Shown here piece after piece: positions 10,737 through 21,510 of a stretch of DNA of 64,000 bases (the first letter of the stretch is position 1; each line of letters begins with the position of its first letter). A program made the translations under genes and the position numbers. The DNA is from Lepidodermella squamata (lineage: Eukaryota > Gastrotricha), in NCBI GenBank assembly GCA_047495785.1, contig JBLDXI010000042.1:4154001-4218000 (forward strand), given 5' to 3'. The notes beneath the pieces are model-generated. The model was not told the DNA's origin. It did no database searches and worked only from the letters and a program-made list of their open reading frames with translations.

Positions 10737-12044
10737 ATGAAAGCTGAATGCATCATGGCATCACGTTTTTTCGACCTCAGCCTTCTGCCGATCAAAGTAG
10801 TGTATTTTCTGGTCTACGGCGGAGTTGCGGCCTACTCGCCTTATGTCGTCCTCTATTACAAAGCCAGGGGTCTGTCTCCCCAGCAAATTGGAATCGTCGA
10901 ATTCTGCTATGTTGTTACTAGCTCACTTTCACTGCCTGTCGTCACAATGCTCGCTGACCGGCTTAACCGGCCATCGACAGTTTTGGCGTCTGCCTTGCTA
11001 TGGCTAAACATCTTCGCTACATCGATGGCATTTGATATGCCAAAACTCATGATAGACACTTGGAGCCTGAGTCCTGTCTTCGTCTTTCTACTGCTAAGAT
11101 CTGTGCTATGCGGTGTTGCTGTGGGTCCTACTATGGCTTTGTGCGACTCGATAGCTTATGATCTATTAGGACCAGATAATTACGCGAAATGGGGCCAACA
11201 GCAAATGTTCGGGGCGTTAGCTTGGGGGCTAAGCGCAGTCACCTCAGGAATAATCATGGATTCCTCATCTAACGACAACCGAGCCTTCTACTTGAGTTCT
11301 TTCTTCCTGATAGCCGCCATCATTACGACTTTGGTCTGGCTGCCTAACCCTGGAGTAAGGGCTAAAATCGACAAGGAGCAGTCAATTTCTTTTGCAGATA
11401 AGCTTCGCCTGATTTTTTCATCAAGGCAATTTTGTCTGAATTGCGGGGTAGCCTTGATATCAGGAACTCTTCTCTCTGTAACAGAAGTCGTAATTCCTAT
11501 TCAAATCGATAGTCTAGGCGCCCCTAAGACTTTGCTAGGCATCGTTACAATCGCTGTTTGCTTATTCGAGTTGCCAACGCTATTCTTCTCTGGTCCGATT
11601 GTTGATTGGCTGGGCGGCGAGCAAACTACCTATCTGAGCATGTTTCTAGCGTATGGCTTGAGGTACTTCTTATGGGGTGTTTTGACGGCAGACACAGTTC
11701 GCCTGGCGATCCCCGTAGAAATGCTGCTTCACGCCGTCTGCTACGGCATCTATTACCCGGCTGCGGGTAGGATTGCTGCATCAAATGCTCCGCCTGGGAT
11801 GAGTTCGACTGTTCAAGGAATTTTAAGCACGTGCTACTCTGGTGTCGGGACAGCGATCGGCACTTTACTGGCCCCTATGATCTACGACGGCTTTGGGCCC
11901 AGTGTAGCTTTTAAATGCTACTCAATGGTTGCAATTGTTTGTTTTGTCGCTTTTACGAAAATAATCCTGCAGATGAGGGTAACTATAAGAGTTACACCGA
12001 GAGATCATTCATGTAAAATCGATTTTAAAGAGAATCAACAATAA
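10737..12044 (+). CDS. Major facilitator superfamily transporter, MFSD6-like
   Basis: Single-exon gene encoding about 435 residues, or 429 from the second ATG at 10755. I start after the likely splice acceptor at 10693; an upstream in-frame ATG at 10665 lies before it. About 12 hydrophobic segments are present. The N-terminus, LPIKVVYFLVYGGVAAYSPY, then a Y-x-x-x-G-L-S-x-x-x-x-G pattern and LADRLNR after TM2 (the MFS loop 2-3 basic motif), match the MFS_1_like/MFSD6 group. A short charged C-terminal tail ends the protein. Substrate unknown. It starts 124 bp after the DEG/ENaC stop on the same strand. Confidence 0.85.
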   Translation: MKAECIMASRFFDLSLLPIKVVYFLVYGGVAAYSPYVVLYYKARGLSPQQIGIVEFCYVVTSSLSLPVVTMLADRLNRPSTVLASALLWLNIFATSMAFDMPKLMIDTWSLSPVFVFLLLRSVLCGVAVGPTMALCDSIAYDLLGPDNYAKWGQQQMFGALAWGLSAVTSGIIMDSSSNDNRAFYLSSFFLIAAIITTLVWLPNPGVRAKIDKEQSISFADKLRLIFSSRQFCLNCGVALISGTLLSVTEVVIPIQIDSLGAPKTLLGIVTIAVCLFELPTLFFSGPIVDWLGGEQTTYLSMFLAYGLRYFLWGVLTADTVRLAIPVEMLLHAVCYGIYYPAAGRIAASNAPPGMSSTVQGILSTCYSGVGTAIGTLLAPMIYDGFGPSVAFKCYSMVAIVCFVAFTKIILQMRVTIRVTPRDHSCKIDFKENQQ

Positions 12045-13637
12045 AATCGTTCTGATATTGTAGCTGGAATGGCTAAATTTTTATGAATTTCCGATCTTTA
12101 CATCTGCGATTTCCCAGTTGAAATGGATTTCCAAACTCAAGTCATCTGCAACTTTCTTTGAACTTCAAATCGAAAGCGTGATCGAAAACTGATTAGCTCA
12201 GATGTCGCATGTTGTTGCCATAATTGCAGCAATTTGTTAAATCACCAGAATCATTATTTTCGTGCCATCTGATGAATCATCGAGGTGCTTAAATTTCCAA
12301 ATTCTTTAACTACGTGTAGGTAGTTATAAAAGTATTCTATTGTCCACGTTATTGTTCGACTCCTTTTCCCGATTTCTGCTTGTTTGTTTCGCACGAGTTA
12401 TTTGACTCTAGCCTTGTTATACCTGGCACCTGGTTGCACCTGGTTTCAGGCAATGCTAAGTATCGTCAATCATCAAATCATCAGCCAAAATCATTGGATG
12501 CAGCAGTTTTACTCTGCCCGCCATAATTTGCCGCGTATAAAAAGTCGCGATCGCAGCTGGTGCTTCGCCACGTAAACACCACCAGATTAAGGTATAAAGC
12601 ATCAGATAACATAATAAACAAAAGGCTGAAAAATTGAGGAACCTCACCTAATAGACAGCGCTAAACGTATATTGCTTGAGTTTTAGTAGAGTATTAATGA
12701 GAAAACAGAGAAGGTTTGTGAGCGCAAAAGAGTCCGTAAAATGGATAAATAACCCGTTGATGGAAAACGAGACGAACTGCTGAAGTGAAGAATGAAATTC
12801 AAAGTCATTAGAAGGAAATAGGAGGGAAAGGGTGCTTTGGATAACGAAGACACCAAAGGAATTTACGAAGTATTTGGCGAGGGTCAAGATGAAGAGAAAA
12901 TAGAAAATCGTAGTAGAGAAAAGCTGAAGTGGAGATTGCAGAAGAATTATATCATTCCTTACTGTCTTCATTTCCTTATATCCTCAGCAGCTTTTCTAGA
13001 TATATGCGACTGGTATAATATGCGAGGAACGGGTGGTATAGAACAAAGGGTGGTTATTGAAGGAGAGGCTAAGACGGCGATGTCATTGTACGTGTGTAGT
13101 GATTGATAACAGACCACATCAAGAATTTAGAAATACAACCCACCGAGAGTCTTACACTTTTGGGCTAAGCCGAATCCATCATAACGTTTTTTGTCTTTTC
13201 TAGTTTCTAGAGACAATTGAAGATATTTAGCCAGCCGTCACATCGGGTAACTCAACTTGAGATGGGAAATGTATTTGCTAGTGAAACCACCCTTTCGCTT
13301 TCGCCATTTCACTGTCGTCAATTAAACTTTTCTTGTATTTATTTTATGTAGTTTTGTGAATTTTTTGCTTCGGACAAAATATTACACTACTGAATAGTGC
13401 TATCATCATCCGCTATAGCGTGAAGAATGATTATATTCTTGTAGCTGCATATGAAACCCGAAAGCAATTAGAACGCACCGAAGCGCGTCGCGGCTGATTC
13501 AACAATTAGAAGCTGAGCTATTTTTGTTTCATATGCCACGTCATGGAGGCTATAAATCGCGGTATTGTCGACTGAATATTTCACTTTCGACTTTTCATTC
13601 TCCTTTTTTCATTTTTGTTTCTTCTCTCATTAGAAAA
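12045..13637. other. Spacer without a convincing gene
   Basis: A minus-strand open frame at 12648-12971 is hydrophobic (Leu/Phe rich) and is followed by another at 12456-12647. No family motif was recognised, and linking them would need a 22-nt intron, so I do not call a gene. No RNA gene was seen. Confidence 0.4.
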
Positions 13638-13930
13638 ATGAACAAGCCCCTCACTTGCGCCTTCTTTGTGGTAAGCATGGCGGTAATCTTTTCGATGATG
13701 TGTAGATCTATTGCATTTTTCAGGCCATTTTCGTCGCTGGGGCATACGCCGGGCTACCCATGGCCCCTGCACCTGCACCGGCACCTATACGCATTGCAAC
13801 TCCCAAGGTCCCTGCCGCCGTGGCAACTGCACCCAAGGCGCCTGCAACCAGGGCACCTTTGCCCATGGCACCTGCACCTGCACCAGCTCCTATAGTTGGT
13901 GCACCCAGACCAACTGGTCGCAATTACTGA
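13638..13930 (+). CDS. Tiny Pro/Ala-rich secreted protein
   Basis: Two exons: 13638-13670 (11 codons) and 13724-13930, with a 53-nt GTAAGC...TTTTTCAG intron. The joined protein is 79 residues. The signal peptide is split by the intron (MNKPLTCAFFV / AIFVAGAYA). The mature part is almost entirely Pro, Ala, Val and Thr. It contains two exact copies of LPMAPAPAPAPI separated by APKAPATRAP-type sequence, and ends PRPTGRNY. No cysteine lies in the mature part. The structure suggests a low-complexity extracellular, cuticle or glue-like protein, or a peptide precursor; the function is not known. A TATAAA-like motif lies at about 13551. The frame is unambiguous because the other frames lack a signal peptide. 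Confidence 0.75.
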
Positions 13931-14975
13931 ACACCCTGGGAGAATGTCTAGTGCCTACCGGATACGGATCTATATACCTATCGTCATTACTTTGCTTGGT
14001 TCGGAACATAGCCATTTGAAACACTTATTTACATGAAAATACTGAAGCGTGGTTTTGGTTACATTAAAATGTGTGAGCTTTCCGGCATCATTATTCTGAC
14101 CAATCATTCCAGCGTGTTATCAAATGTGACGATTGAAAATTTTTAGTCAAATTTACACCTTTTTATGACACGAATAATAGAAAGGTGATCCAGCTCAAAT
14201 TAATTGCTTGCTATCAACGGCCCATTCGACACCGCTAACGATGAGCCATCCCGTGATATGTTCTGCATTATAAAATTGAATTCTAGGCTATTCACGATGT
14301 TCTATCTCAAACTGTTTAATATCGTTCAGCTTTTTGCTGGCTGACTCAAATTTATACCGGCCTCCCTTTCTTTGCAGTTTCCATCGAATATCGAATATGA
14401 ATGAAGCTCAGCAGAAATGCATAATTCCTTCAGGCTTGTAATTATTTTTATTCGATTTGCGTTTGGAATGTGTTGGCTTGCAACCCGCGTCACCAATGCA
14501 GTGATATGGGCTTAGCCAAGAAATGTATTCTTTTGGCATGATTCACGAGATTTATTCAAATGCAATGTGATCACGACTCACGACTAGCATTCTTTGCCGT
14601 CATAGAGATCAAATAGAGATAGAGATTAATCTGATCTCTATGTTTGCTGTCTAATTTCATCTGAATTGTAAAGAGAAGTGTGAAATTCCTTTACTACCTA
14701 AAAGCTATTTCGCAAATTTTGGCAGTCATTAACACAACGAAAGGAACGTTGGCAGTTGGGTGCAGTGCGGCTGATTCAACAATAAAATGAACTTTGCCGC
14801 GCCGAGAATAAGAATACCTCAATGTCATTTTTCTTTATGATGTTTCAACCAACAAATTTGAAATTTGTAAAAATAAGTGTTTATTATTACTTCCTACCAA
14901 GTGTTTTTGTAACAATATATTGAATTACCATCAGTCAGCCTGAATATGTGCTCATATAATATGTTTTCGGTCACC
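13931..14975. other. Gene-free spacer with a short dispersed repeat
   Basis: No gene seen. A block at about 14340-14420 (ctttgcagtttc-atcgaatat and neighbours) recurs at about 17070-17130, marking a small dispersed or duplicated repeat. Confidence 0.45.
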
Positions 14976-16210
14976 TTAGTGCTTGGTGCATTGAGCTGCC
15001 GAGTCGGTGCGCTTGATATCGATTTCGAACCTGAAGGAGCGGTACTTGAGACCAGGGCAGCACGAGTATTCCTTGTCCACGTACGACGCCTTGGTAGCCA
15101 CCAATTGGTATCCTTGCGACTCCTCAAAGTCTTCCGTGCCGATTTCGCTCTTACCGTCAGCGAAGCTGATGTCCATCTTCGTATTGTCGTGAACCCATGA
15201 GCCGGCTTTCAGACTGCACTTGAGAACACCGCCATCAACAGACTTGCACGCCGCCTTCTGCTCAACCTGGCCGATCCAGATCACGGAGCCATCAGCCATG
15301 ACTAAGGCATCAGATGCCAATCGTTGGCGCAGTTGATCGGCAGCACCGCCGTTGAAACTTTTGTAAAGAAAATGAGAAATGCATTAGCCATACCAATGAA
15401 AGCTAGATGACAAAATTACTCATTGTAAAAGACAACGTCAGGCCTCCAAATTTTATCGGCAGGGAGAGCGACGGAGTCGGCGCCTTCAAAGCGTTTCGGG
15501 TCCCAGGAAAGGGCGGCGTCGTTCCAGAACAGTTTGACAAATGATGAAATTGTTGCAAAATTATCCGAATCAACGTTCACGATCTTGACCAAGTCCAGTC
15601 CAAAGGAAACTTTGACTGCGTCGGATCTGAATATAGAAGTGCAGGATTTATAGGTTTGGTAGATCATAAGTCTTACGGTTTAGATACTGGGCGACCTGAT
15701 GTACCCTGTTCGGTGGCGGTATGGAGCAAATGCTTGCCCAAATCACGTTCAGGGGCGTCTGAAATCCAGAAAAGAAAGTCTAATGCTGAATATAAGTTTC
15801 TAGCGACTTACTTGTAGCCGATGCGACGAGTATGATAGCCGAAGCGATGCAGAAAATATTCAGAGCCATAGTGAATATAGATTTCAGTAGTTTTAAAAGT
15901 ATAGACAAAACTTTGTTAGCGAGAGACTGCGGTTGATTTCAGCCGCTATTTTACGCCGGGTTATATAGCTGATGTCCGCGCGTACTTTTTCTATATTATT
16001 GGGCCGCACAAAAAAACGAGATTTTCCTAATAATAAGGATAGTACCCATGTTATCAACGGACTTGGCATACACGTGCGTCAACGGACTGGCAGTACTTAC
16101 ATATGAGGCAATCAGAACACAAATACTCATGCTTATACCGAATGTAATGTGCTAGATTCCCAGGTTAACCGTGAAATTTAATTACTACTCATGGAATGGC
16201 GTCAGCAATA
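14960..16210 (-). repeat. Duplicated AChBP segment, copy 2
   Basis: Matches about 3063-4310 in the same orientation, including introns, promoter and upstream flank up to the shared 'ttcccaggttaacc' near 16153. Weaker similarity may continue further upstream, around 16970-17050 against 4955-5050. Confidence 0.85.
14976..15869 (-). CDS. Acetylcholine-binding-protein-like protein, copy 2
   Basis: Paralogue of the 3079-3973 gene with the same four-exon structure and the same 382-nt last exon (14976-15357). The signal peptide is MALNIFCIASAIILVASAT. Loop A WRPDVVFYNE, loop B GSWVHD, loop C YSCCPGLKY and the short Cys-loop CKSVDGGVLKC are all present. No transmembrane segment follows. Differences from copy 1 are few (for example QVEQK against QVPQK, SEN to DN, E to D after the exon 3 junction). 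The last ~245 nt of coding sequence shows no difference at all. Both copies look functional, and the promoter regions are also similar. Expression pattern unknown. Confidence 0.87.
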
Positions 16211-17350
16211 AGGAAAACATCAAGTGGGAGTCTCGCTTTTTTAAAAGGTTATGTCAGCAGACGGTCAGCAGTCTTGTAAAATTGTAAACTACATTACATA
16301 TCCAGCTGTCACCATTCTTAGACTGTCTTACGGTTTACGGCTCCCTCAGCGGTGTCCTTAGCTTATATCAACTCGACCAAGTTCAGGTCACAGACCTGTT
16401 AAATCATTCTGTCAGAGGCAAGCCTGAAACCGCGAACCACCCAAGTCAAGCCAACTAATTTATTCGCCAGAACCGAGAATATTCGGCCAGGCCGGCTATG
16501 GAGACCTGAGGAGTGTGCCTTTTGATGCGTTATAGATACGTTAGCGTATATCTAGAGGTATTAATATCGAGTGCTTGGTCGTTGGGTGCAAAGCGCCTCC
16601 CGTCATCTGTTTAAACAGCGGAAAGAGTTTCCGTCTAACATCATAATACCTAATGCTCATTCGCGTTTTATCATTTTTGTACATTTCTTTCCCATTAAAA
16701 ACCAACTTTACGCAAGCGAGGATAGACGATAGACGATGAAGGCAGCACTCTACTTTGCTCTAATGGCAAGCATTCAAGCATGTTTAGAATTCTAAAATTC
16801 ATTTCCTGTTTATAATAGGCAGTTATGGTCATGGTAGCCTTCAGCCTCAAAATAAGCGAACCTTGGCCTGACCGCGAGCAGGAAAGAGAAATTGCATAAC
16901 TGTCTGCTGGAACTGAAAAATGCCTGAAGGAAAATACATTCAGAAAAATGGAAACCCAATGGAAAAATCATGCCAGTAAGATTTGAAAGTGAGGATTATG
17001 ATGATGGAAAGCATCAAATCCATCCATCAAATTTGCCTCAGGGATCTTTTGCTGTTGGTCAGATCAGATTGACTCAAATTGATACCTGTCTTTCCTTTTT
17101 TTGCAGTTTCTATCGAATATGAATGAAGCGGAGCCGACTGTTACGGAGTAGGCCTGAGAGAAGCTCTTTTGGTACTCCGAGAAAATCGACCGAAGCCTCG
17201 GCGTTCTAAATAAAACCAAAGGGGATTGTAGAGCTCTGGAAAAGCCGCCGAGAGTATTTGGTCCTAAGGCAGCATCGCTTTACTTCATAATGAGTATCAT
17301 CTACTATGAAGGTATCTAAGCTAAACACAAAGCGAAAAAGAAGCAAGTGT
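16211..17350. other. Gene-free spacer
   Basis: No protein-like frame was found. The last third has patchy similarity to 4950-5110, probably old duplicated flank. A short repeat shared with 14340-14420 lies at about 17070-17130. Confidence 0.4.
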
Positions 17351-18347
17351 TTACGAGAGCAAGGTTTTCAATTCTTTGCTGTTTGCTAAATCTTTCGGCT
17401 TTCGGCCGCATTTCGTCACTGCCATCTTATCAGCGCCCCTTTCCAGCAAAAGCTTGACGCCCTCCACGCTCCCATTAGAAGCTGCTCGATGCAGAGATGT
17501 GAAGTTATCGATATCTCCAGCGTTCACATCAGCGCCATTGTCCATAAGAATACGAGCTGTAGCCAACTTGTCATAACCAAAGGCTTGCATCAATGCCGTC
17601 CAGTTACCCTCGCGACTACGCGCGTTGACATCGGCACCACGACTGATGAGCAGCTTAACAACATCATCACATCCGTTTTCAGCAGCCCAGATCAAAGCAG
17701 TGTAGCCGTCTTCATTCTGCATATCGATTTGAGCGCCCTGGTCGAGTAGAAAGACCACCACAGAGATATGTCCATTCCCAGCAGCTCGCATCAGTGCTGT
17801 CCATCGGTAGTAATCAATCGCGTCAATATCAGCACCCTTTTCTGTAACTCAGGTTGAACCCCAATTAGGAATGTCATCTTCACTCTTTACCTATCAAGTA
17901 TTTTACGAGATCTAGATGGCCATTCTCGGCGGCCCTTCTCAACGCCGTAGTGCCGTAGTTAACTGTTCCGCTAACATCCACGCCCGCCTTGACTAGCAAA
18001 TCAACAACCCCCAAATGCCCGTTTCCAGCGGCTAGTGCCAATGCTGACCAGTCGTCCTTGCTCTTAACAGTAGGAACAGCTCCTCGTTCCAACAGCGGAC
18101 CCACAGTAGCAACATGACCACGTTCGCTGGCTCGAATCAAAGCCGTGTAACCCATACTGTCAGTCGCCTCAGTATCGGCGCCATGTTGCAAAAGAAAGGC
18201 CGTCATTTGGGCGTGTCCATTCATCGCAGCCCATATCAGCGGCGTAATTCCTTGCTCGTCTTTGACATTCACTTTTGCACCCTTTTTAAGCAGGGCCTCT
18301 GCTTCCGCGACATTTCCGGTTTTCGCTGCGCCGAAAAGATTGACCAT
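17351..18347 (-). CDS. Ankyrin-repeat protein
   Basis: Two exons, about 17888-18347 and 17351-17844. They are joined across a short GTAAAG...TTACAG intron that restores an ankyrin repeat (KYLI / EKGADIDAID). The protein is about 315 residues and consists of roughly nine tandem ankyrin repeats with typical T-A-L-x-x-A-A-x-x-G-H and L-L-x-x-G-A-x-x-x motifs. It begins directly with a repeat cap (MVNLFGAAKTGNV) and ends with RKPKDLANSKELKTLLS. No other domain, signal peptide or membrane segment is present, so it is probably a cytosolic scaffold or inhibitor. The partner is unknown. A TIR element lies 20 bp upstream of the ATG. Confidence 0.88.
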
Positions 18348-18368
18348 GATGAGGCGTAAACAGGTCTA

Positions 18369-19729
18369 CCCAGATGAAAGCGGCTAGGCCTAGGCTAGGT
18401 TTTGTAGCCCTACGGTAGGCCTAAATTTGAAAGCTAGACCTAGCTTAGGCCTAAATTTTTAAGCTAGGCCTAACGTAGGTCTAGATTTTAAACTAGGCCT
18501 AGCCTAGGCTTTTGATTTGCTAGCAAGAAAATGTTAGGCCTATCCTAGGCCTAGGAATCATGCCATTAGGCCTAACCTAGCCCTAGAAATGCATCATCTC
18601 GGCAAGGTTTTAGTTTTCAGTTTTCATAGAGAGATTATTATAAAGCTTTATAGAAGTTTATGAAAACTCATTAAAATCTGAACTGAACCTGCTGAAGCCA
18701 AATTTTCGATCAATTGACGTATTACCCCGCGTCGAGTGTCATGCAACTAAAGCCCGTTTTATAGTGAAATGTCCACTAGAATTTTAATGAAAAACAATAG
18801 GTATAAATGCCACCGTAATCGGGGCACTTCGAAACGGGACAAAAACCACGTTACACTTTATAATGGCATAACATTCAAAGCGCGGTACTACGGTAAATAG
18901 AAAGTGCCTGGTCTACTTCTTCTGCATGAAGCTGTCCAGCATAGGTTGGGGAAATCAAGCAAATTGTACACCCTTTGACCCCTTTTGCATCAATTTTTGT
19001 ATCGAATGACATCATAGTCATGCATTTCAGAAGAAAACCGATTGCACCAGGAGATTCCTCATTAAAAACTGCATCAGTAACCATTTTCAAAATAAAAAAA
19101 ATAAAAAAATAAAATAAAAATAAGGCATGTCAAAAATGATCCAGTGCTGGGGATAACCTCTGTGGTAGACCAGGGTTTAGATGGACCTCTTTCCAACTGC
19201 TATGTGGGGAAATCGACTTATTCTTGAGATTCTTGAACATGCGTGAAAAACGAAAAAACAATCTTGAAACTTATATACCCCTATTAACCAATAATTTGTA
19301 AGAGCGGCCAGCTGGTCTAGTGGTAGCGCGCCCACCTCTTTGGCAAGGCGACCCAGGTTCGACTCCAACCGACGACACAAGTCAACTTCGCCGGAAGTCA
19401 TTCAATTTGTCTTTCGATTCTTTCAAACGATCTAAGGAGCCGATCTACGGTGATAACCGGCACCTGAGACCTTAGGGGGCTGGGTAATTATAATTTTAAT
19501 TACTTATTGCTAATTGCTTTTATTGCTATAATTGATAACGGGAACATATCTAAGGTCTGATCTAGGTTCTAGGCCTAGCATAGGCCTAGCTATTCAAAAA
19601 TAGGCCTAGCATAGGCCTAAATGTCTAGGGTCCTCTTAGGCCTAAATGGGACACTAGTAGGCCTAGCCTAGGGTTTTTTTTGTAAAACGCGATTTAGGCC
19701 TACGCTAGGCCTAGCCTCTTTCATCTGGG
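18369..19729. mobile_element. 1.36-kb non-autonomous DNA transposon with GGCCTA-rich ends and TA target duplication
   Basis: The element starts CCCAGATGAAAGCGGCTAGG and ends with the inverted complement (...CCTAGCCTCTTTCATCTGGG). TA dinucleotides flank it at 18367-18368 and 19730-19731. The first ~230 and last ~180 bp consist of many copies of palindromic taggcctag/taggccta motifs. The middle has no recognisable transposase; a 71-residue open frame (18875-19090, minus) has no known motif. A SINE is nested at about 19300-19500. A TA duplication suggests Tc1/mariner-type or similar mobilisation, by inference. Confidence 0.8.
19300..19500 (+). mobile_element. tRNA-derived-type SINE nested in the TIR element
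   Basis: The head resembles a tRNA gene. An A-box-like tggtctagtggt lies at about 19313 and a B-box-like ggttcgactcc at about 19355, with about the usual spacing. The T-arm and acceptor stem do not pair, so it is not a functional tRNA. A tRNA-unrelated body follows, ending near 'ctgggtaattataatt'. A second, truncated copy lies at 4385-4515. Confidence 0.6.
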
Positions 19730-19731
19730 TA

Positions 19732-21510
19732 AAATGCCTATGAATAGAAAAATGAATATGGTTTGCGGTGCAGGTAGGAGAAATAATCAATGGGTTGTGC
19801 TTCCATGAACCATACGGAATTCACAATGATTATTGATCACCGCAAACATGGCAGTGGGGTGGCTCATGCGAGTGTTGTAGGTGAGCAATACTGCTTCAAG
19901 GGTGTGTGTTCAGTATGGTGTCAAGTGTTTAGCCAAGAATAATACAGGTGGCGCCTTCGTATCAGGATTTCGAGTTACTTGAAAATCTTGAAAAATCCGA
20001 ATACATGTTATCTTTCTATTGGGATTGGGTTGGATAAAACTCGCGTGTTTTTTTAATTTAAAAAATTCGATTCCCGGCAAAAAAAGGAAAAAAATTGCCC
20101 AACCGCTGCCCGAGAAATCTGGATCGACAGGTAAATTTTGAAGAATATATAAGAGCTTACCTTGATTTTCAAAAATAGGCCAAGAAACCTCCAAATTTTG
20201 ACATTTTTTAAAATTTTGACACCGTTTGCAAAATTCGAAAACTTGCATATGCTAATTAGACCTTACGCGAATTTCATTCCCTTATGCGCGATTTTTCTCA
20301 AGTTTTTTAAATCGATTTTAGACTAAAATAAGGCTACCGATTGAATTCTCTCATCGTCGAATTTTAATGCAGATGTACGCGCTATATCTACTATACACCA
20401 GGCACCAGGCTCTTAATATCGTGGAAGGGCCACGACTTCTCTCGAAACTATGATAAACCGCGTAAAAGTCTCCGATTAAAGTTGATAAGTCGCCCGCCGC
20501 GATTTTCGTATAGCATTTAATTTAGGTGAAGCCCAGTGTGCAAAGAAGATTTCAGCCCCAAACGCAAGGGGTGTTCCTAAACACCTTTCTGAGTGATCAA
20601 ACTTGGGCGATTTTTCAAAAATCGATGGTATATGAAACTATTGGCAAATTTGGTACCGCTGGAAAGCCCAAGAAGTGAGCTATTTCTCAGTGAAATTTCC
20701 CATTTTTTTATCATTTATGCACAACTTATTCAGGGCCAAGGCTCAAAGTGTCCAATTTAGGGTGTCCAAATTTTTGGCCCATTACGGTAGTGGGTTTCAG
20801 TTAAATCTCCAGAACCGATACTTGATCTTTGAGCGCCGCGATCGAATGCTGGATATTGGAATCTTCTATACGGCGAATGCAGCACAATATATGTCAAAAC
20901 TACAATTTTTACTTGAACTTTAACTCATTTTACTGCGTCAGGAAATTTGTACACCTTTAAAACAATAACAACAGCATCACTAAATAGAATTCGATGGCAG
21001 GTTATAACATCATCATAGCTATTCACATTTTAACAGTTAATATAATTTTTTAAATATTTTTTAAACGCATCATAGATATAAAGCCGTATTTCTGTAGAAT
21101 AGTAAGACTGTAGTAGGACGTATCAACTCGAAGCGGAAGACGTTTTCTCCGAAAACAAAGCAGCAGGCTTGAAAATGCAGCAGTAAAAGTTGAAAAGCAC
21201 CAATACAAAAAATTTGAAGCTCAAAAATCGATGCACATCGTCCTATAACAGATAACTCTGAGGTAGGCATGGATTAGAAAAACACGTATTAGAAAATTCA
21301 AACAAGGATAGGACACAATTTTTCAGCGTTTTAAACGTTGCAATATTTCACGTAAAAACTTTGAGGTAGAAAGTAGGAGCGAGAAGTTTTCTTTTCAAAA
21401 GTTGTATTTTTTAGTTTCCGTATATCAGTATTTTTTCAAATGAGGTGAGAGTGGGCTGAGGGCGAGAAACCGATGTGCATCCACTTTGTTCCATTTTTCA
21501 AGGCGCTTGT
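19732..21510. other. AT-rich spacer
   Basis: No convincing gene. A small inverted repeat (gtttgcggtg near 19760 and caccgcaaac near 19838) could form a hairpin. Several open frames are low-complexity or lack any family resemblance. Confidence 0.4.

Noticed and set aside
12456-12971. Seven-transmembrane-type receptor fragment on the minus strand
   Set aside because: Hydrophobic open frames without motifs; joining them needs an intron of only 22 nt.
19305-19378. Functional tRNA gene
   Set aside because: A- and B-box motifs are present, but the T-stem and acceptor stem do not pair; it is better explained as a SINE head.
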